Assembly (NCBI GenBank): GCA_038373885.1
Contig: JAWZYV010000136.1
Location: 434,001 to 498,000, forward strand
DNA: 64,000 nucleotides
Source of the DNA: Cheiracanthium punctorium
Taxonomy: Eukaryota > Arthropoda > Arachnida > Araneae > Cheiracanthiidae
Reading direction: 5' to 3'
Shown: piece after piece, positions 1-11,290 of the stretch
Position numbering within the stretch: position 1 is the stretch's first letter
Layout of the letters: each line of letters starts with the position of its first letter
Notes under the pieces: generated by a model
Told to the model about the DNA's origin: nothing
The model's input: only the letters and a program-made list of their open reading frames with translations
Database searches by the model: none
Program-made: the position numbers and the translations under genes

Positions 1-130
1 TACTTGTTGTATTGTGCCTGAAATGGATTAATGTGTCTAAACTCCCATAGATCATAATGTTTTGGGACTGTTTTGAGTGTTCCTGTATAAAAATTATTAA
101 TGATACAGACATTATTTTCGATGGAGAGCT
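1..130 (+). repeat. Fragment of a dispersed repeat unit
   Basis: The segment around 55-110 (motif TTTTGAGTGTTCCTGT after a CATAATGTTTTGG-like stretch) resembles the tandem units at about 42.7-43.5 kb, where GCGTAATGTATTAG is followed by the same TTTTGAGTGTTCCTGT. It is a truncated copy running in from the window edge. No coding signal is visible. Family not recognised. Confidence 0.45.
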
Positions 131-418
131 TTATATTGTAATCCTTAATAACATATACATTTATATATATTTTGTTTCATTCGAAATATCTAGTACCCCT
201 AAAATCCGCTTTAAAGAATGACCGCCCATATAACTCATAGATATAAAGTAGAGAACTATAAATGCTGCATACACCAGTTTCAATAGGGTACATGGTGCAG
301 TACGTAGAAATGACATACATAAATTTTGTAGTAATCGATGTATATTTGCGGGAATTAGAGCTCGAGCGGGAGGACAGACAGACAAATCGAAATCATAAAC
401 ACATTTCATCCTTGTTGG

Positions 419-760
419 AAAGGGTCTCTAGATCTGTGGCACGCGATGAACGTTTCGATCGTCCGCCATCTTGCTGGTAGTTAAGTCGAGCGATGGCAAC
501 GGCTGCCCTTTTTTCAGCATGGGGCAATCTATCCGTCTGTTTTCGCATCCTTCCATTTTTCAGCAGATGTCAGTGCTGTTAAAAATAATCGTGACCATTT
601 TTTGACGGGAAATGACGTGCTAAAAAGTAAAGGATTCTCGTAGAGCTATGTCACCCGCAACTATTTTTATAGAAATCAAATCTATTCTTCGTGACTGGCA
701 ACAGTGAAAGCGTCAGAGTTTGGTGTTCCCAGAGCGGGAACACTGCGCGTTAAAAGGTTT
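419..760 (+). mobile_element. piggyBac-type fold-back MITE, 5'-truncated copy
   Basis: Only the second fold-back arm and the right half of the family are present, beginning at the GGGTCTCTAGATCTGTGGC block and ending at GAACACTGCGCGTTAAAAGG. The left end is missing and the final TTAA has decayed to TTTG. Internal blocks (GTTAAGTCGAGCGATGGCAA, GGAAATGACGTGCTAAAAAG) match the full copies at 30.9 and 34.9 kb. It encodes no protein; short ORFs across it are incidental. Confidence 0.85.
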
Positions 761-1539
761 GATCATCCATGTAAATATTCTTAAAGGATTTTTCATTTTT
801 AGCCTATATTTTCAGAAGAAACTAATATAGGCAGCATTCATATTCATTAAAATGGGTCAATTAACGTTTTGAAATGAAGCAAACATTAAAAAATCTCAAT
901 TTGGGAAAAAGCAGAAACTGTCTTGAAATACGACTTATGGTCAATTCCATAGAAATATCTCGTTTTTGGGAAAAAGATTGTATATGGTACAATACTGATC
1001 ACTTAGTGAAAAGATTTCCGTCCCACAGCCCACTAAGGGGATGATGGGCTATGACATCACCAAAAATCCGCCAAAAAATCACATTTTTTTCTTTATTGTA
1101 TTAATATTCTATGATTTTTACTGTATCTGAGACAAAAAACCGCATGCCTCTAACTTAATTAGTAAAAAAGTTATAAACTATAAAAAAATGTAAGTATCTC
1201 ATAAATGGCCCTTTAAATGTCCGAAAAAATGCCTTTTGAACAAAATGATTATTTTTCGCAGTTCTGTGTCTTTAAAATGTCCCTTGCGACACAGTTTTTA
1301 AAGAAATATTATCAAATTCATAACGGAGACTCAAGATGCATATAAAAATAAATTTTCTGATCTCTTTTAATTTTGGTGGTTATTAAGATTATAAAAAGTC
1401 AATATAAGTTTATAAAAACATGAAAATTTTGTGAAAATTCAGTGTTAACGTATAAAAACACTTCCTAAAATTTTACTCTTTAACGAATCTCTAAATTAAT
1501 AAGAAAATTTGTTCGGAACACACTTTTGTATAATAACAA
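761..1539. other. AT-rich stretch without recognisable feature
   Basis: No convincing ORF, splice-flanked exon, TIR or tandem array was found. Composition is strongly A/T with many homopolymer runs. It is probably intergenic DNA or decayed repeats. Confidence 0.5.
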
Positions 1540-1760
1540 GGTAGAATTGAAGGAAAAAATTAAAAATTGGCGCATAAGAGACATTTTTTAGAAATTCAGT
1601 TTTTTTAATTTAAATTTTAAGAAAGTAATTTTTTTAGTTTTTTTTAAGTATATAATTTTGTCATACTTCAAAGCATGTATATACAAAAATTAAAAATTTT
1701 TGGTCCAAAAAAAAAAAAAAAACCTTTTATAACGTCCACCGTCCTGTTAATGTCAGGGGG
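1540..1760 (+). repeat. Direct repeat, copy 1
   Basis: About 220 bp starting GGTAGAATTGAAGG and ending CCACCGTCCTGTTAATGTCA, repeated in the same orientation at 1976-2186 with only small differences (mostly A/T run lengths). About 215 bp of unrelated AT-rich DNA separates the copies, so this is a local segmental duplication or two closely spaced copies of one repeat. Non-coding. Confidence 0.85.
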
Positions 1761-1975
1761 TACTTTAAAATTTTCAGAAAATATTTTATAAATTACTGTT
1801 CGAAAACTAAATTGTCTTTGTAAAGTGCTAGTGTTATGTGAGTTACATAATAAAAGTTACGTCATTTACATATGTGAATACCATTTTTACTTTTTGTTGT
1901 TCATATATTAATTTAAAAAGTTACTATTATAATCTGCCACTGCTTAATGATGTTAAAAACATAAAATTAGTTTTT

Positions 1976-2186
1976 GGTAGAATTGAAGGGAAAAATTAAA
2001 AATTGGCGCATAAGAGACATTTTTTAGAAATTCGTTTTTTTTAATTTAAATTTTAAAAAAGTATTTTTTTTAGTTTTTTTTTAAGTATTTAATTTTGTCA
2101 TACTTCAAAGCATGTATATACAAAAATAACAATTTTAAAAAAAAAAAAAACTTTTATAACGTCCACCGTCCTGTTAATGTCAGGGG
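1976..2186 (+). repeat. Direct repeat, copy 2
   Basis: Second copy of the 1540-1760 unit. It shares TTGGCGCATAAGAGACATTT, the CATACTTCAAAGCATGTATA block and the end AACGTCCACCGTCCTGTTAA. The differences are short indels in poly-T and poly-A tracts, so the duplication is fairly young relative to other repeats here. Confidence 0.85.
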
Positions 2187-2824
2187 ATCAAATTGGATAG
2201 TATTGATAATATTTGCACTTCAATGAAGTAAGTAAATATGTTTGTCTATTTTGTGTTACACCTTTTACAGATTTTTGAAATAATTTTTCGATCAATACGA
2301 TTGAAAAAAAAAAAATGCAGAAACATCACAAATGCTAACAAAAGTGGTATAACACAAATCTCACAAAAGTAGATCAATACTGGTAGAAATTTCAAATGTA
2401 CTAAATATACGCTACGTATGCGTACAAATCCACGATTCTAGTGAACGCACAAATGATGCATACAAAACACGCGCACAAAATCCAATAACATCATGATGTC
2501 AGTGAGCAAGCATTCGTTATGGTTGCGTATTCAGCAGCTAGATTACAAAATAATGCATGTGCAAAAAAGCAAAATCTTTCTGATATTTCCACAGCGCGTT
2601 TCGCACATTTTTAAAAATCGCCTTGCAGTGGGCTGAAGCATATTTTAGCTATTTCCTGTTTCTTTTATATTTTTGTAAACACGAATACGCATTACATTAT
2701 GCAGCCATACTATAAAACACCAAGTTGCTCACTTTGGCACATTAACCCCCGCAGCTGCTGCAATTAAGAAGTATTTCTGTGGAAATTTGTACAACACGTT
2801 ATCATCCAATACAGTATTTTTATA
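2187..2824. other. AT-rich intergenic DNA
   Basis: No ORF or repeat end was recognised between the direct repeat and the pogo-like element that follows. Confidence 0.45.
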
Positions 2825-3978
2825 CAGTAGAATCTCGCTACAACGATATCCTCTATAACGATAATTCTCTCTATTACGATATTTTTTCATAGTCCTGGCT
2901 GAATTCCCTTTAGATTAATGGAAAACAGTTCTCTGTATTACGATGCCCTTTAAAACGATAATTCTCTCTACAACGATGGTAATAATTATCCCTTACATCA
3001 CAATAATTCTCTCTACTACGATATATTTTTTTTTTTCTACGATGCATCAGAAGCCCAACTCATGCACAGACATTGAAAGCTACACAAAGAAAGTCGAGGT
3101 AAAATGTGGTTGGAACGGGTTGGACCACGCCTCTGCCAAAGAACGTCTTCTAAGTTTCGTTTTGCTGATGTAACACTATGGTAATGAGAAAGTGCATTTC
3201 TCGTAAGGTGGAAGGGCAGTTGGATGGCACATCTTTGATTCCTATCCCCCTCTTTAAAAAATGGTCAAGGATTCCTTTCACCGGAACTGATATAGAAAAC
3301 GATAAGTTCTTTTGTCTGAACTTGAGTAAGAATTTTAACCTCCGATAAATCCGATCGAGGTCAATTATTACACGAGGATATTTTAAATCATTTATGAGTT
3401 TTGTTTACTTGAAGTTGTTTAGTGTAGTTTTGTTTTTGTTGTTTAGTGAAAATCGAAAGCAAATGGCTAAAAGAAAACAAATATCTATCGAAGTGAAATT
3501 CAAGATCATAAAAGATTTTGATAAAGGCATGAAGCAAAATAAATAAGGATAAATTAATGGGTATGTATTTTCAATTAATATCTAATGCATTTTAAAAAAC
3601 GCTTTTGCAGCATTCAGTTATTATTTATTTAGACATTATATATTTGTTATTCAAATATGCTATAAATATTTATAAGCTATATCTCCGCTAGAATCCCTGG
3701 CGAGGCGGCAAGGGTATTTAACTAAAATGTGTGAGTGTTGTGAAAATTACTGAAAACTATACGCATGTTTTTCTCCTTTTATTTATTATATATTACTTGC
3801 GAGGGTGTGCTGAATGAAAACAGAACACTTTCTGGTGATACCGCAGGGTATGGGATATATGAAGAACAAAAATCAAAAATCTTTTCGTTCCAATATCGAT
3901 TTTCTCTATAACGATAATTCTCTTTACAACGATATATTATTTTGACCCCCAAAATATCGTTATAGAGGGATTTTACTG
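2825..3978 (+). mobile_element. pogo/Tigger-like non-autonomous element, copy A
   Basis: The left end is CAGTAGAATCTCGCTACAAC and the right end reads TATAGAGGGATTTTACTG, so the termini are inverted repeats starting CAGT. The element is flanked by TA. Subterminal DNA carries repeated CGATAATTCTCTCTA and CTATAACGATA motifs on both sides. These are classic features of pogo/Tigger elements (Tc1/mariner superfamily). A short N-terminal transposase relic lies inside at 3463-3546. Length (1154 bp) is well short of an autonomous element, so it is an internal-deletion derivative. The same family lies inverted at 5582-6689. Confidence 0.85.
3463..3546 (+). pseudogene. N-terminal relic of a pogo/Tigger (CENP-B-like) transposase
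   Basis: A 27-codon frame starts MAKRKQISIEVKFKIIKDFD and ends at TAA. The basic start followed by a sequence of the form SxEVKFKIIKDFDKG resembles the psq/CENP-B-type helix-turn-helix at the N-terminus of pogo-family transposases, which binds the element ends. Everything downstream, including the DDE domain, is missing. The other copy (5986-6081) has the same start and runs 31 codons. Seen: the frame and its position inside TIRs. Inferred: family membership. Confidence 0.65.
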
Positions 3979-4166
3979 TAATAATTTTATGAATGGAAAT
4001 GCCACCCATTTTGTCCTTTCATACATCTTGCAATGTTAGTACTAGGCTTTGCCCCCCTTGGCCACCATCAGCTTTTATCACGGCACCCAAAGTGTGTAGC
4101 AGCCCTAACCTAAATAAATTTAACGACAAATACTGCTAAAACAAAGAAACATAATTTTCGTTGAAA

Positions 4167-4193
4167 TGAGTCCAATAATTTGGCCAACACTGC
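4167..4193 (+). repeat. Shared repeat terminus (copy 1)
   Basis: AGTCCAATAATTTGGCCAAC followed by ACTG occurs here and at 35624-35648 in the same orientation, in otherwise different surroundings. The reverse complement begins CAGTGTTGGCCAAATTATTG, which looks like a Tc1/mariner-type end. The opposite end was not found. Confidence 0.45.
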
Positions 4194-4805
4194 ACTGGGT
4201 ATATAGAACAGTAACGTATGGGGCGGCGAGTTGTACTAAATTGTTCTAGCTGTAAAAGTAAATTTTCTACACAAATTCCAAATCAATAATTGATCACCAA
4301 GTGTTAAGTCAGTTACGGTGGACTTGCCGTTATATAAAAAACTATAGCACGCAAAGTTTTAAAAATTCCGAAAATAACTTCTCCGAAATGTGTACTGGAA
4401 ATACTACTGAATAGGTTAACTTTAGAGGTAGAAACAATGAAATCCTTTTAGCCTCCAGTCTAGTGTCATTTATTAGATATAATGACGCCATTATACGGAA
4501 GAAATTATGAACGCTGAATAACTTATAACATCTAGCACAATTCCCCAATGTCATTAGGATAACGTAAGCGACGGAAATGGAATTCAACCGGATCAGATAC
4601 GATTCTATTTTAGATCACAAAAGAAGTGCATTGGGTATATAATTTCGCAGAATGAATGGCCTGGAATTTGTTCACTAGGCATGTCTTTACTTAATTTTTT
4701 GTGAAAAAGAATCAGAATATTTTTTAATAACAACGCTCGAAGAATAATGAATGAATGAACTAGTCTTGTGTAAATTTCGACCTCCTTTTACTTTTGCTTA
4801 TTTTT

Positions 4806-5221
4806 TTAACCCTTTGAGGCGCAACCCTTTCCCAATGCTGAAAAAAGGGCAGCCGTTGCCATCGCTCGATTTAACGACCAGCAAGATGGTGGACGATCGA
4901 AACGTTCATCACGTGCCACAGATCTAGAGACCCTTTTTGACGACGGACAGCTCGCTGGCTTGTGCGGCCGCTGCCCTTTTTCAGCATTGGAAAATCTATC
5001 CAGCTGTTCTCGCATTCTTTCATTTTTCAGCAGAGCTGTTAAGAATAATCGTGACCATTTTTTTACGGGAAATGGCGTGCTAAAAAGTAAAGCATTCTCG
5101 TGGAGCTATGTCACCCGCAACTATTTTTATAGAAATCAAATCTATTATTCGTGACTGGCAACAGTCAAAACGTCAGAGTTTGTTGTTCACAGAGCAGGAA
5201 CACTGCGCGTTAAAGGGTTAA
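4806..5221 (+). mobile_element. piggyBac-type fold-back MITE, full-length but shortened fold-back
   Basis: Bounded by TTAA on both sides. The left end is CCCTTTGAGGCGCAACCC and the right end is CACTGCGCGTTAAAGGG. The second fold-back arm is largely deleted: the element passes from GACCCTTTTTGACGACGGAC almost straight into GCTGCCCTTTTTCAGCATTG. TTAA duplication with ends starting CCC is the piggyBac signature. No transposase is encoded. Confidence 0.9.
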
Positions 5222-5581
5222 GAAGGGTATAAAATTTTACTCGCAAATTCTTGTACTGGATAAATTTAAGGTACCAACTCACATATCAAATTTAAATCTA
5301 GACTCATTGCTCTGACATTTATTTTATTTATTTATTGTTTTTATTTGTTTTTGATTTTTTAGGGGAATTTACTGTTGGTTTCGAGTAAATGTACCAATTA
5401 CTGAAAGGTATGCATTTATTTTTTTTAACTCTTTACATTATGATGAATTTTTTAAAGTTATTTTTTACATTCTTTGTGTAGTTACTATGACTTCAAGAAA
5501 TATGCTTTATTTCTCATCTCCCAGCTAGTCTGACGACGTTATACAAGATCCATGAATTAATGACATTTAGAAAGGGGTATA

Positions 5582-6689
5582 CAGTGAAATCCCTCTATAA
5601 CGATATTTTGGGGGTCAAAATAATATATCGTTATAGAGAGAATCGATATTGGAACGAAAATATTTTTGATTTTTGTTCTTCATATATCCCATACTCTGCG
5701 GTGTCACCAGAAATTGTTCTGTTTTTATTCAGCACACCCTCGCAAGTAATATATAATAAATAAAAGGAGAGAAAACATGTTTGTATTTTTCAGTAATTTT
5801 CACAACACTCACAAATTTTAGTTAAATACCTTTGCCGCCTCGCCAGGGATTCTAGCAGAGATATAGCTTATAAATATTTATAGCATATTTGAATAACAAA
5901 TATATAATGTCTAAATAAATAATACCTTAATGCCGCAAAAGCGTTTTTTAAAATGCATTAGATATTAATTGAAAATACATACCCATTAATTTATCCTTAT
6001 TTTGTTTTGCTTCATGCCTTTATCAAAATCTTTTATGGTGTTGAATTTCACTTCGATAGATATTTGTTTTCTTTTAGCCATTTGCTTTCGATTTTCACTA
6101 AACAAAACTCATAAATAATTTAAAATATTCTCGTGTAATAATCGACCTCGATAGGATTTATCGGAGGTTAAAATTCTTACTTAAGTTCAGACAAAAGAAC
6201 TTATCATTTTCTATATCAGTTCCGGTGAAAGGAATCCTTGACCTTTTTTTAAAGAGGGGGATAGAAATCAAAAATGTGTCATCCAGGAAATGCCAACTGC
6301 CCTTCCACCTTACGAGAAATGCACTTTCTCATTACCATAGTGTTACATGAGCAAAATGAAACTTAGAAGACGTTCTTTGGCAGAGGCGTGGTCCAACCCT
6401 TCCAACCACATTTTACCTCGACTTTCGTTGGGTAGCTTTCAATGTCTGTGCATAAGTTGGGCTTCTGATGCATCGTAGAAAAAAAAAATATATCGTAGTA
6501 GAGAGAATTATTGTGATGTATGGGATAATTATTACCATCGTTGTAGAGAGAATTATCGTTTTGAAGGATATCGTAATACAGAGAACTGTTTTACATTAAT
6601 CTAAAGGGAATTCAGCCAGGACTATGAAAAAATATCGTAATAGAGAGAATTATCGTTATAGAGGATATCGTTGTAGCGAGATTTTACTG
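5582..6689 (-). mobile_element. pogo/Tigger-like non-autonomous element, copy B (inverted)
   Basis: Inverted copy of the element at 2825-3978. It begins CAGTGAAATCCCTCTATAAC and ends GTTGTAGCGAGATTTTACTG, flanked by TA. The whole interior aligns in reverse, including the psq-like relic and the CGATAATTCTCTCTA subterminal motifs. The two copies lie 1.6 kb apart as a long inverted repeat and could fold into a hairpin. Copy-specific indels show independent decay. Confidence 0.85.
5986..6081 (-). pseudogene. N-terminal transposase relic, copy B
   Basis: A 31-codon frame starts MAKRKQISIEVKF and ends KQNKIRIN. It differs from copy A by a two-residue change (NT for KI) and by a small indel that shifts the stop. 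It represents only the DNA-binding start of a pogo/Tigger transposase. Confidence 0.6.
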
Positions 6690-6837
6690 TACGAGAAGGG
6701 GGAAAGAACATATATCTTCCAAAGTAGAGCGAAATGGTACAAGGTGTGATGGGCCTGAGCCTGTTTTTGGTGCCATTTTGGGTAAAGAGGGTAAGGTTTT
6801 CCCACCCTCAGAAAAAAAAAAAAAAAATCCAGGCGGC

Positions 6838-7270
6838 TACTGTGCAACGCGTCCTACATAAAGAAAGCCTAACAACTAAAGCTTTAAATTTATCGCTAGG
6901 CCTGCAAAAATGACGTCATCATAATTATTTCCACAAAGTAAAACTATTTAAAATTTGTGGGGGAAATCACTTATGCTTAAAAGCATTTTAATAATTTGAG
7001 ACAGAAAGTTAAATTTTATGGCGATTAACCATCTCTAATTTTATCTATATAATACGATAAGGAAATAGATCATAATGAATTATTTTGTTTCAGAAAGATA
7101 TTTTAATTCATATCTTTAAGACACTTTCTAATATTTATAGCATCCACAAGAAATTTTAAATGTGTTACTTTGTGAAAGTAAAATTGTGATGTCATATTTG
7201 TAGTCCTAGTGATGACGTCAAAGTTTCAGTTGTTCGGATTCCTTGTCTAGCGGATGCTGCACTGGCTAGG
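6838..7270. mobile_element. Palindromic element with long inverted arms, copy 1
   Basis: The left arm (GAAAGCCTAACAACTAAAGC, then TGACGTCAT and CACAAAGTAAAACTATTTAA) is matched in reverse by the right arm (TTAAATGTGTTACTTTGTG, ATGACGTCAAAGTTTCAGTT, ATTCCTTGTCTAGCGG). Arms are roughly 110 bp. A related copy, split by a retroposon, spans about 8990-10575; both share the interior motif ATAAGGAAATAGATCATAAT, in opposite orientation. It is fold-back or MITE-like and non-coding. Exact ends are uncertain by about 10 bp. Confidence 0.65.
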
Positions 7271-7739
7271 CGTAAAAAATGTGCTTTGCTGTCAATAACT
7301 GGATCTCCACTTCGATTAAAGGATCTTTTAAAACAGCTAAAATATGATTTTAGTAAAAAATCTTAATCATCCTAATTTGTTTTTTTGTACGCCCAAGTTC
7401 ATACTTTAGGGATTTGAAGTTAAAATTTCGGTTTTCTAGCGGGTGACACTACACTCATAAGCCACAAGCTCATTTTTTAAGCATTAGATATCATTTTTTA
7501 GAATTTGATACAGGTTGATTCTTAAGAGCATAAATGACTCTTTCTTTCCAAATAGAGTGAGGTATAAAAGCATGGTAGGAAGTCATTGGTAATTGTTGAA
7601 ACTTTGCAAAACGGTTAATAGTAAATATCCATCAATAACTAGTGAATCACTTTGAACCTGGTATTCAATGAGAAGCTATTGATTGATCAGGATTGGTCAA
7701 TTAACAGTTTCCATAGTCAGGGTTAGCGAGAAGACGTAG

Positions 7740-8012
7740 TAAAGTGATTTTCCTGAATGACTATGCTAGTCCAAATGTCGGAAAAAAGTACTCTCCTGAA
7801 AATACTTGAACTGGAAAGTTTTACCCTGTCAACTTAACTCACCAGATTCGGCTCCATCAGATTATCGCTTGTTCCGATCAGCGAAACATGTACCTGCTGA
7901 GAAACACTTAAAACATATCAACGAAATCCAGGAGGTCTGTACTCGCCTGGTCTTTGAGAACTTAACCACCAATGTTGAAGACGACTTAGCGGCTGGCTTT
8001 CCCAACTGTTAG
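7740..8012 (+). pseudogene. mariner transposase C-terminal relic
   Basis: The reading VIFLNDYASPNVGKK corresponds to the mariner block around the second catalytic Asp (canonically QHDNARPH). After a stop it continues as NWKVLPCQLNSPDSAPSDYR, matching the mariner WEVLxHPPYSPDLAPSDYHLF motif with the third catalytic Asp. It then runs through about 40 further residues to a stop. Stops and missing N-terminal sequence make it a dead fragment. Confidence 0.75.
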
Positions 8013-8452
8013 TTATCAATTTTTCATAACCAGAGTCCCTGGTTTGCCAAACCAAACTACGGAAGTAACAGCTGTCGTTTGTTTAACGAAAGGTAAAAAA
8101 CAAACCTTAAAAATTGTCGCTATGTGTCATAATTTTTTTCGCAGGATAGTATTCAAAAGTTGAGAGGAAAAAAAAAAAAAGAAAAACTTACAGAAAACAT
8201 TCGATTTGACACATTTATGGGATATCACTAATAACGACCACAAAGTTATTGATACAGAAAATCTTATTATAGTTATTGATGCTTGATTTTGAGCATTTTA
8301 ATATGTTTAATGTATTAAACATCGATTTAATTTAATTAATATATCAACCACAATATTCAATAAAACACCACTGCGTAGTTCCTTTTAAAATCGGGGTCCT
8401 TTGAAAAGGGGGAGAAAGCGTTTGCCCAGTTTAAATAGAACAAGCATCCAAT

Positions 8453-8627
8453 TAGGGATGGACGCGAGACGAAAAATAAGCGTCTCGCGTCTCGCAAAAT
8501 AGCCTAAAAGCTTGTCTCGTCTTTCAAAAATCCCTATATCGTAATGTTAAAAATGTGTGTCTCGTCTCGCAAAAAAGCTGTAAATTCTGTCTCGTCTCGC
8601 AAAAAAGTCATCTCGCTTCCATCTCTA
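8453..8627. mobile_element. hAT-type MITE rich in GTCTCG
   Basis: The 175-bp insert begins TAGGGATGGACGCGAGACG and ends CTCGCTTCCATCTCTA. It is flanked by the perfect 8-bp duplication CATCCAAT, the hAT hallmark. TIR start TAGRG fits the YARNG consensus. The interior is built from repeated GTCTCGTCTCGCAAAA-like subunits, probably subterminal transposase-binding repeats. Non-coding. Confidence 0.85.
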
Positions 8628-8754
8628 CATCCAATTATTCTTATCTTTCGAACTAAATAAATTACATGTTTTTAATAATTTTTAAATACTATGTATTTTA
8701 AAGAAATTTGCCAAGTTGATGTTTTAATATACCTTTCATAGTTCACACACTTTT

Positions 8755-8895
8755 GTAGTTTTATTTACTACAATAAAATTATTTATCATACTCATTCCTT
8801 TTATTGCAAGCTGTTAAGAAAGACCTCATTCTCTCTGCTCTAAAGCAAAATGATTTAATTACCACTTATATTTCAATTCAGATCTTAAAGGAAAT
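8755..8895 (+). repeat. Dispersed repeat, copy 1 (pair with 10600-10735)
   Basis: It aligns in direct orientation with 10600-10735; shared blocks include GTTAAGAAAGA, TTATTTACNA and GCAAAATGNTTTAATTAC. In both copies one frame reads VKKxLILxALxQNxLIT, which may be a transposase remnant of unknown family. The pair flanks the disrupted palindromic element. Confidence 0.55.
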
Positions 8896-8989
8896 CAATG
8901 TATATTTCTCATATAATTTCTTTTGCTCTGTAACTTAAAAAAAAAAAAAAAATCATATATACGTTCCAGAGATATTTGTTAGGGACCAG

Positions 8990-10575
8990 GGAAGTTATGG
9001 ATACACTGGTCCTTTGCAACGCCTTCTAGATACAGAAAGCCTTATAATTCCTATGTCACCAAGCTTTGACGTCATCAATAGGCCTATGAAGGTGACGACA
9101 TCTCTTTTAATTTCACAAATTAAAACTATTTAAAATTCTTGGTAAATGCTTCAAATATTGGGAAATATCTTAAACATCAAAATTAAAATACCTTTCTCTT
9201 ACAAATTTATTCATTATGATCTATTTCCTTATCATGTTATCTAATTAGTCATGGTTAAAAACTGCTATTTGTCGTAAAATTATATTTTTTTAATCTGCAA
9301 TTATTAAAATATTGCTATTCATGGGTAAATTCACCAGAGAAGTTCAATAGTTTTATTTTGTGAAAATAGAACTTTTAAGTCCCGCAGGGGTCTGGGCGCT
9401 AAACTCCGTTCCCGTAAGAACACGGCAAGTGAAGTAGCATCCGGCTTGGCCAGTGCTTGGGAGGGTCATCTCCCTCTCAGCTCGTCCGCTGTGGAACCGT
9501 GTACGCTAATGGGAGCAGGTGCACGTAAACTCACGATTGGTGCGTCGTGGCTCCAATCTCCTCCACGTCGTTAAACGATTTCTCTGGGGGTGCCTGTGAC
9601 GAAGTTCACATATTTTTCGCGTCTTAAAATAATGTTCCTATGTTTCGTCTTTCTAAATCAAAATTACGTATTCCGTATTAATCTCTCTCCACTCTGTTTC
9701 TCGGCTCGATAACATATTCTTTCCTTTTGCGCGACGCTATGTCTGGGATTTTTCGGGGTTTCCCTTCTAAATTAATTTCGCTTTAGCATATGCTGTGTTA
9801 GTTCTTAGCGCCTCCCGGTCTTCCGTCGGTGTTTTCTCACGGGGTTGTAGCCTTATGTATTGGCATCCGCCAAATTCTGGCACTTCTGTCTTGGCATCAA
9901 TCATTTAATCCGTTTGTTTCAAATTTTTATATTGTTTACGCCTACCGGACGGTGGTTGTCACGTGGGGCAGTGACTTATGAGTGCTCATATTTTACTCGC
10001 CAACCTGTAGAGAGCTGGCAGTTTTTGTAGGAAGATTTGACAAGACTTCTCGATTGCTCTCCGTAAGAGGAGGTTGTGTTCGTTTTTTTATGGAACTCCG
10101 GCATGCCGTGTGGCCGGAACAATTAGATATGTTCCTGGTGTTATTTTTATGAAGCAATGTACGGTGCGTAATTGAACTTGTTTCTTTAATAACTGTTTTG
10201 TGAAGATACCTACAATAAAGTGCAGCTTTTTTGTGTATTCCAGTTGTCCGTCAGTTTTTCTCAAATACCTTTTGTACACTATACGTCATGTGAGCGGCCG
10301 AGGGAACGTTTCTCTTAATCGTCCTCCGACAACTCCCTCATAGTGCCGATTTCAGGTGGTGGTTGGTCCCTCATCTGCAATCGGTTCAAAATTAGGGACC
10401 AACAAGTAGAAGTCCCACCACCACTGGGACACCTCCTTCCATGGATAGTGTCGTCTATCCATGGACACGACAACAACAACAACAGAACTTTTAAATGGCG
10501 TCGAAGCTTGACGACGTAAGAGTAGCAAAGCTTTCTATATCTAGGAGACGTTGTCCTTTGGACCCCTGCCTAACT
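8990..10575. mobile_element. Palindromic element, copy 2, interrupted by a retroposon
   Basis: The left arm (CACTGGTCCTTTGCAACGCC, CTAGATACAGAAAGCC, AGCTTTGACGTCATC) pairs in reverse with the right arm after the insertion (GCTTGACGACGTAAGAGTAG, CTTTCTATATCTAGGAGACG, TTGTCCTTTGGACC). Removing the 1.1-kb insert and one target duplication restores a continuous palindrome related to 6838-7270. Confidence 0.65.
9379..10483 (+). mobile_element. Retroposon with (AAC)n tail
   Basis: The 1105-bp insert is GC-richer than its surroundings and flanked by the perfect 11-bp duplication AGAACTTTTAA. The 3' end is a run of AAC trinucleotides preceded by hairpins (TCCATGGATAGTG...TATCCATGGA and TTGGTCCCTC...AGGGACCAAC). 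Target duplication plus a 3' microsatellite tail is typical of LINE or SINE-like retroposition. No reverse-transcriptase motif was found, so it is either a 5'-truncated LINE 3' region or a non-autonomous retroposon. Family not identified. Confidence 0.75.
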
Positions 10576-10599
10576 AAATATTCTAATATCTATACCCCT

Positions 10600-10735
10600 T
10601 ATTTTATTTACAATACCGACATCATTTATCACAGTCCTTCCCTTATGTTCAAACCGTTAAGAAAGAGCTTATTCTCGCTGCACTGGAGCAAAATGGTTTA
10701 ATTACTGCCTCTATTGTAAACATTAATTGCATGTC
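10600..10735 (+). repeat. Dispersed repeat, copy 2 (pair with 8755-8895)
   Basis: This copy has the longer open translation TVKKELILAALEQNGLITAS, in a frame not opened by a Met. It is the better preserved of the two. Function unknown; it may be a transposase segment. Confidence 0.5.
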
Positions 10736-11019
10736 AGAGAACGAAAATGGATCCGGGATTGGGTACAGAACAGCGCAGGCTTCCGTATTTTAAGGACGAA
10801 GCTCAAAAATTTAATTAGCCCAATAATTCAGCTGTCAAACGAAAAGCTTGCAATGCAATTTGCGTAATTTCATTCCGATTTGAGGAAGTCTGGCCATGCC
10901 TCTCTTGACGCTCATAAAGGGCCCCTAATTAAGATAACCTCAATTTGCATCGCCTCTGTGCGCCTCTTGGAAGCAATTTAGCTTATTATAAAACAAATAC
11001 ACTCTTCTGGCTGTTGACT

Positions 11020-11290
11020 ATTGTTACGAATTTTCGGAGCAACCCGCTTTTCTGGGGTTTAAAATAGTTCAAAATTCGTATTCTACGCGTCAAATAGTTA
11101 AATTTTGCTTCTTGTTGCATCAAAATCGGTCAACTAGAAGCGAGGATACGGAGGTTTGTGTTTCCGCATTGATTTCTGTAGCAGTTTCTAGAAATCTCGA
11201 GAAATATTGGTCCTAGGACTTCGGTATCTTCACTTTTGGGGATTTATTTTTGGCGCCAAATTTGGCGATATTTCGCCATATTATAACGTA
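11020..11290 (+). repeat. Diverged dispersed repeat (pair with 41785-42030)
   Basis: It contains GCAACCCGCTTTTC, TATTCTACGCGTCAAATAGT, TTGCATCAAAATCGGT and TTTCTAGAAATCTCGAGAAA, then runs of TTTGGCGATATTTCGCC. The same blocks appear in the same order on the minus strand at 41785-42030, where they lie upstream of the SOCS-box gene. No TIR, tail or ORF was seen, so the class is unknown. Confidence 0.7.

Noticed and set aside
8453..8627. GTCTCG repeats as a CRISPR-like or satellite array
   Set aside because: Spacers are not uniform and the block has TIRs and an 8-bp target duplication, making it a hAT MITE.
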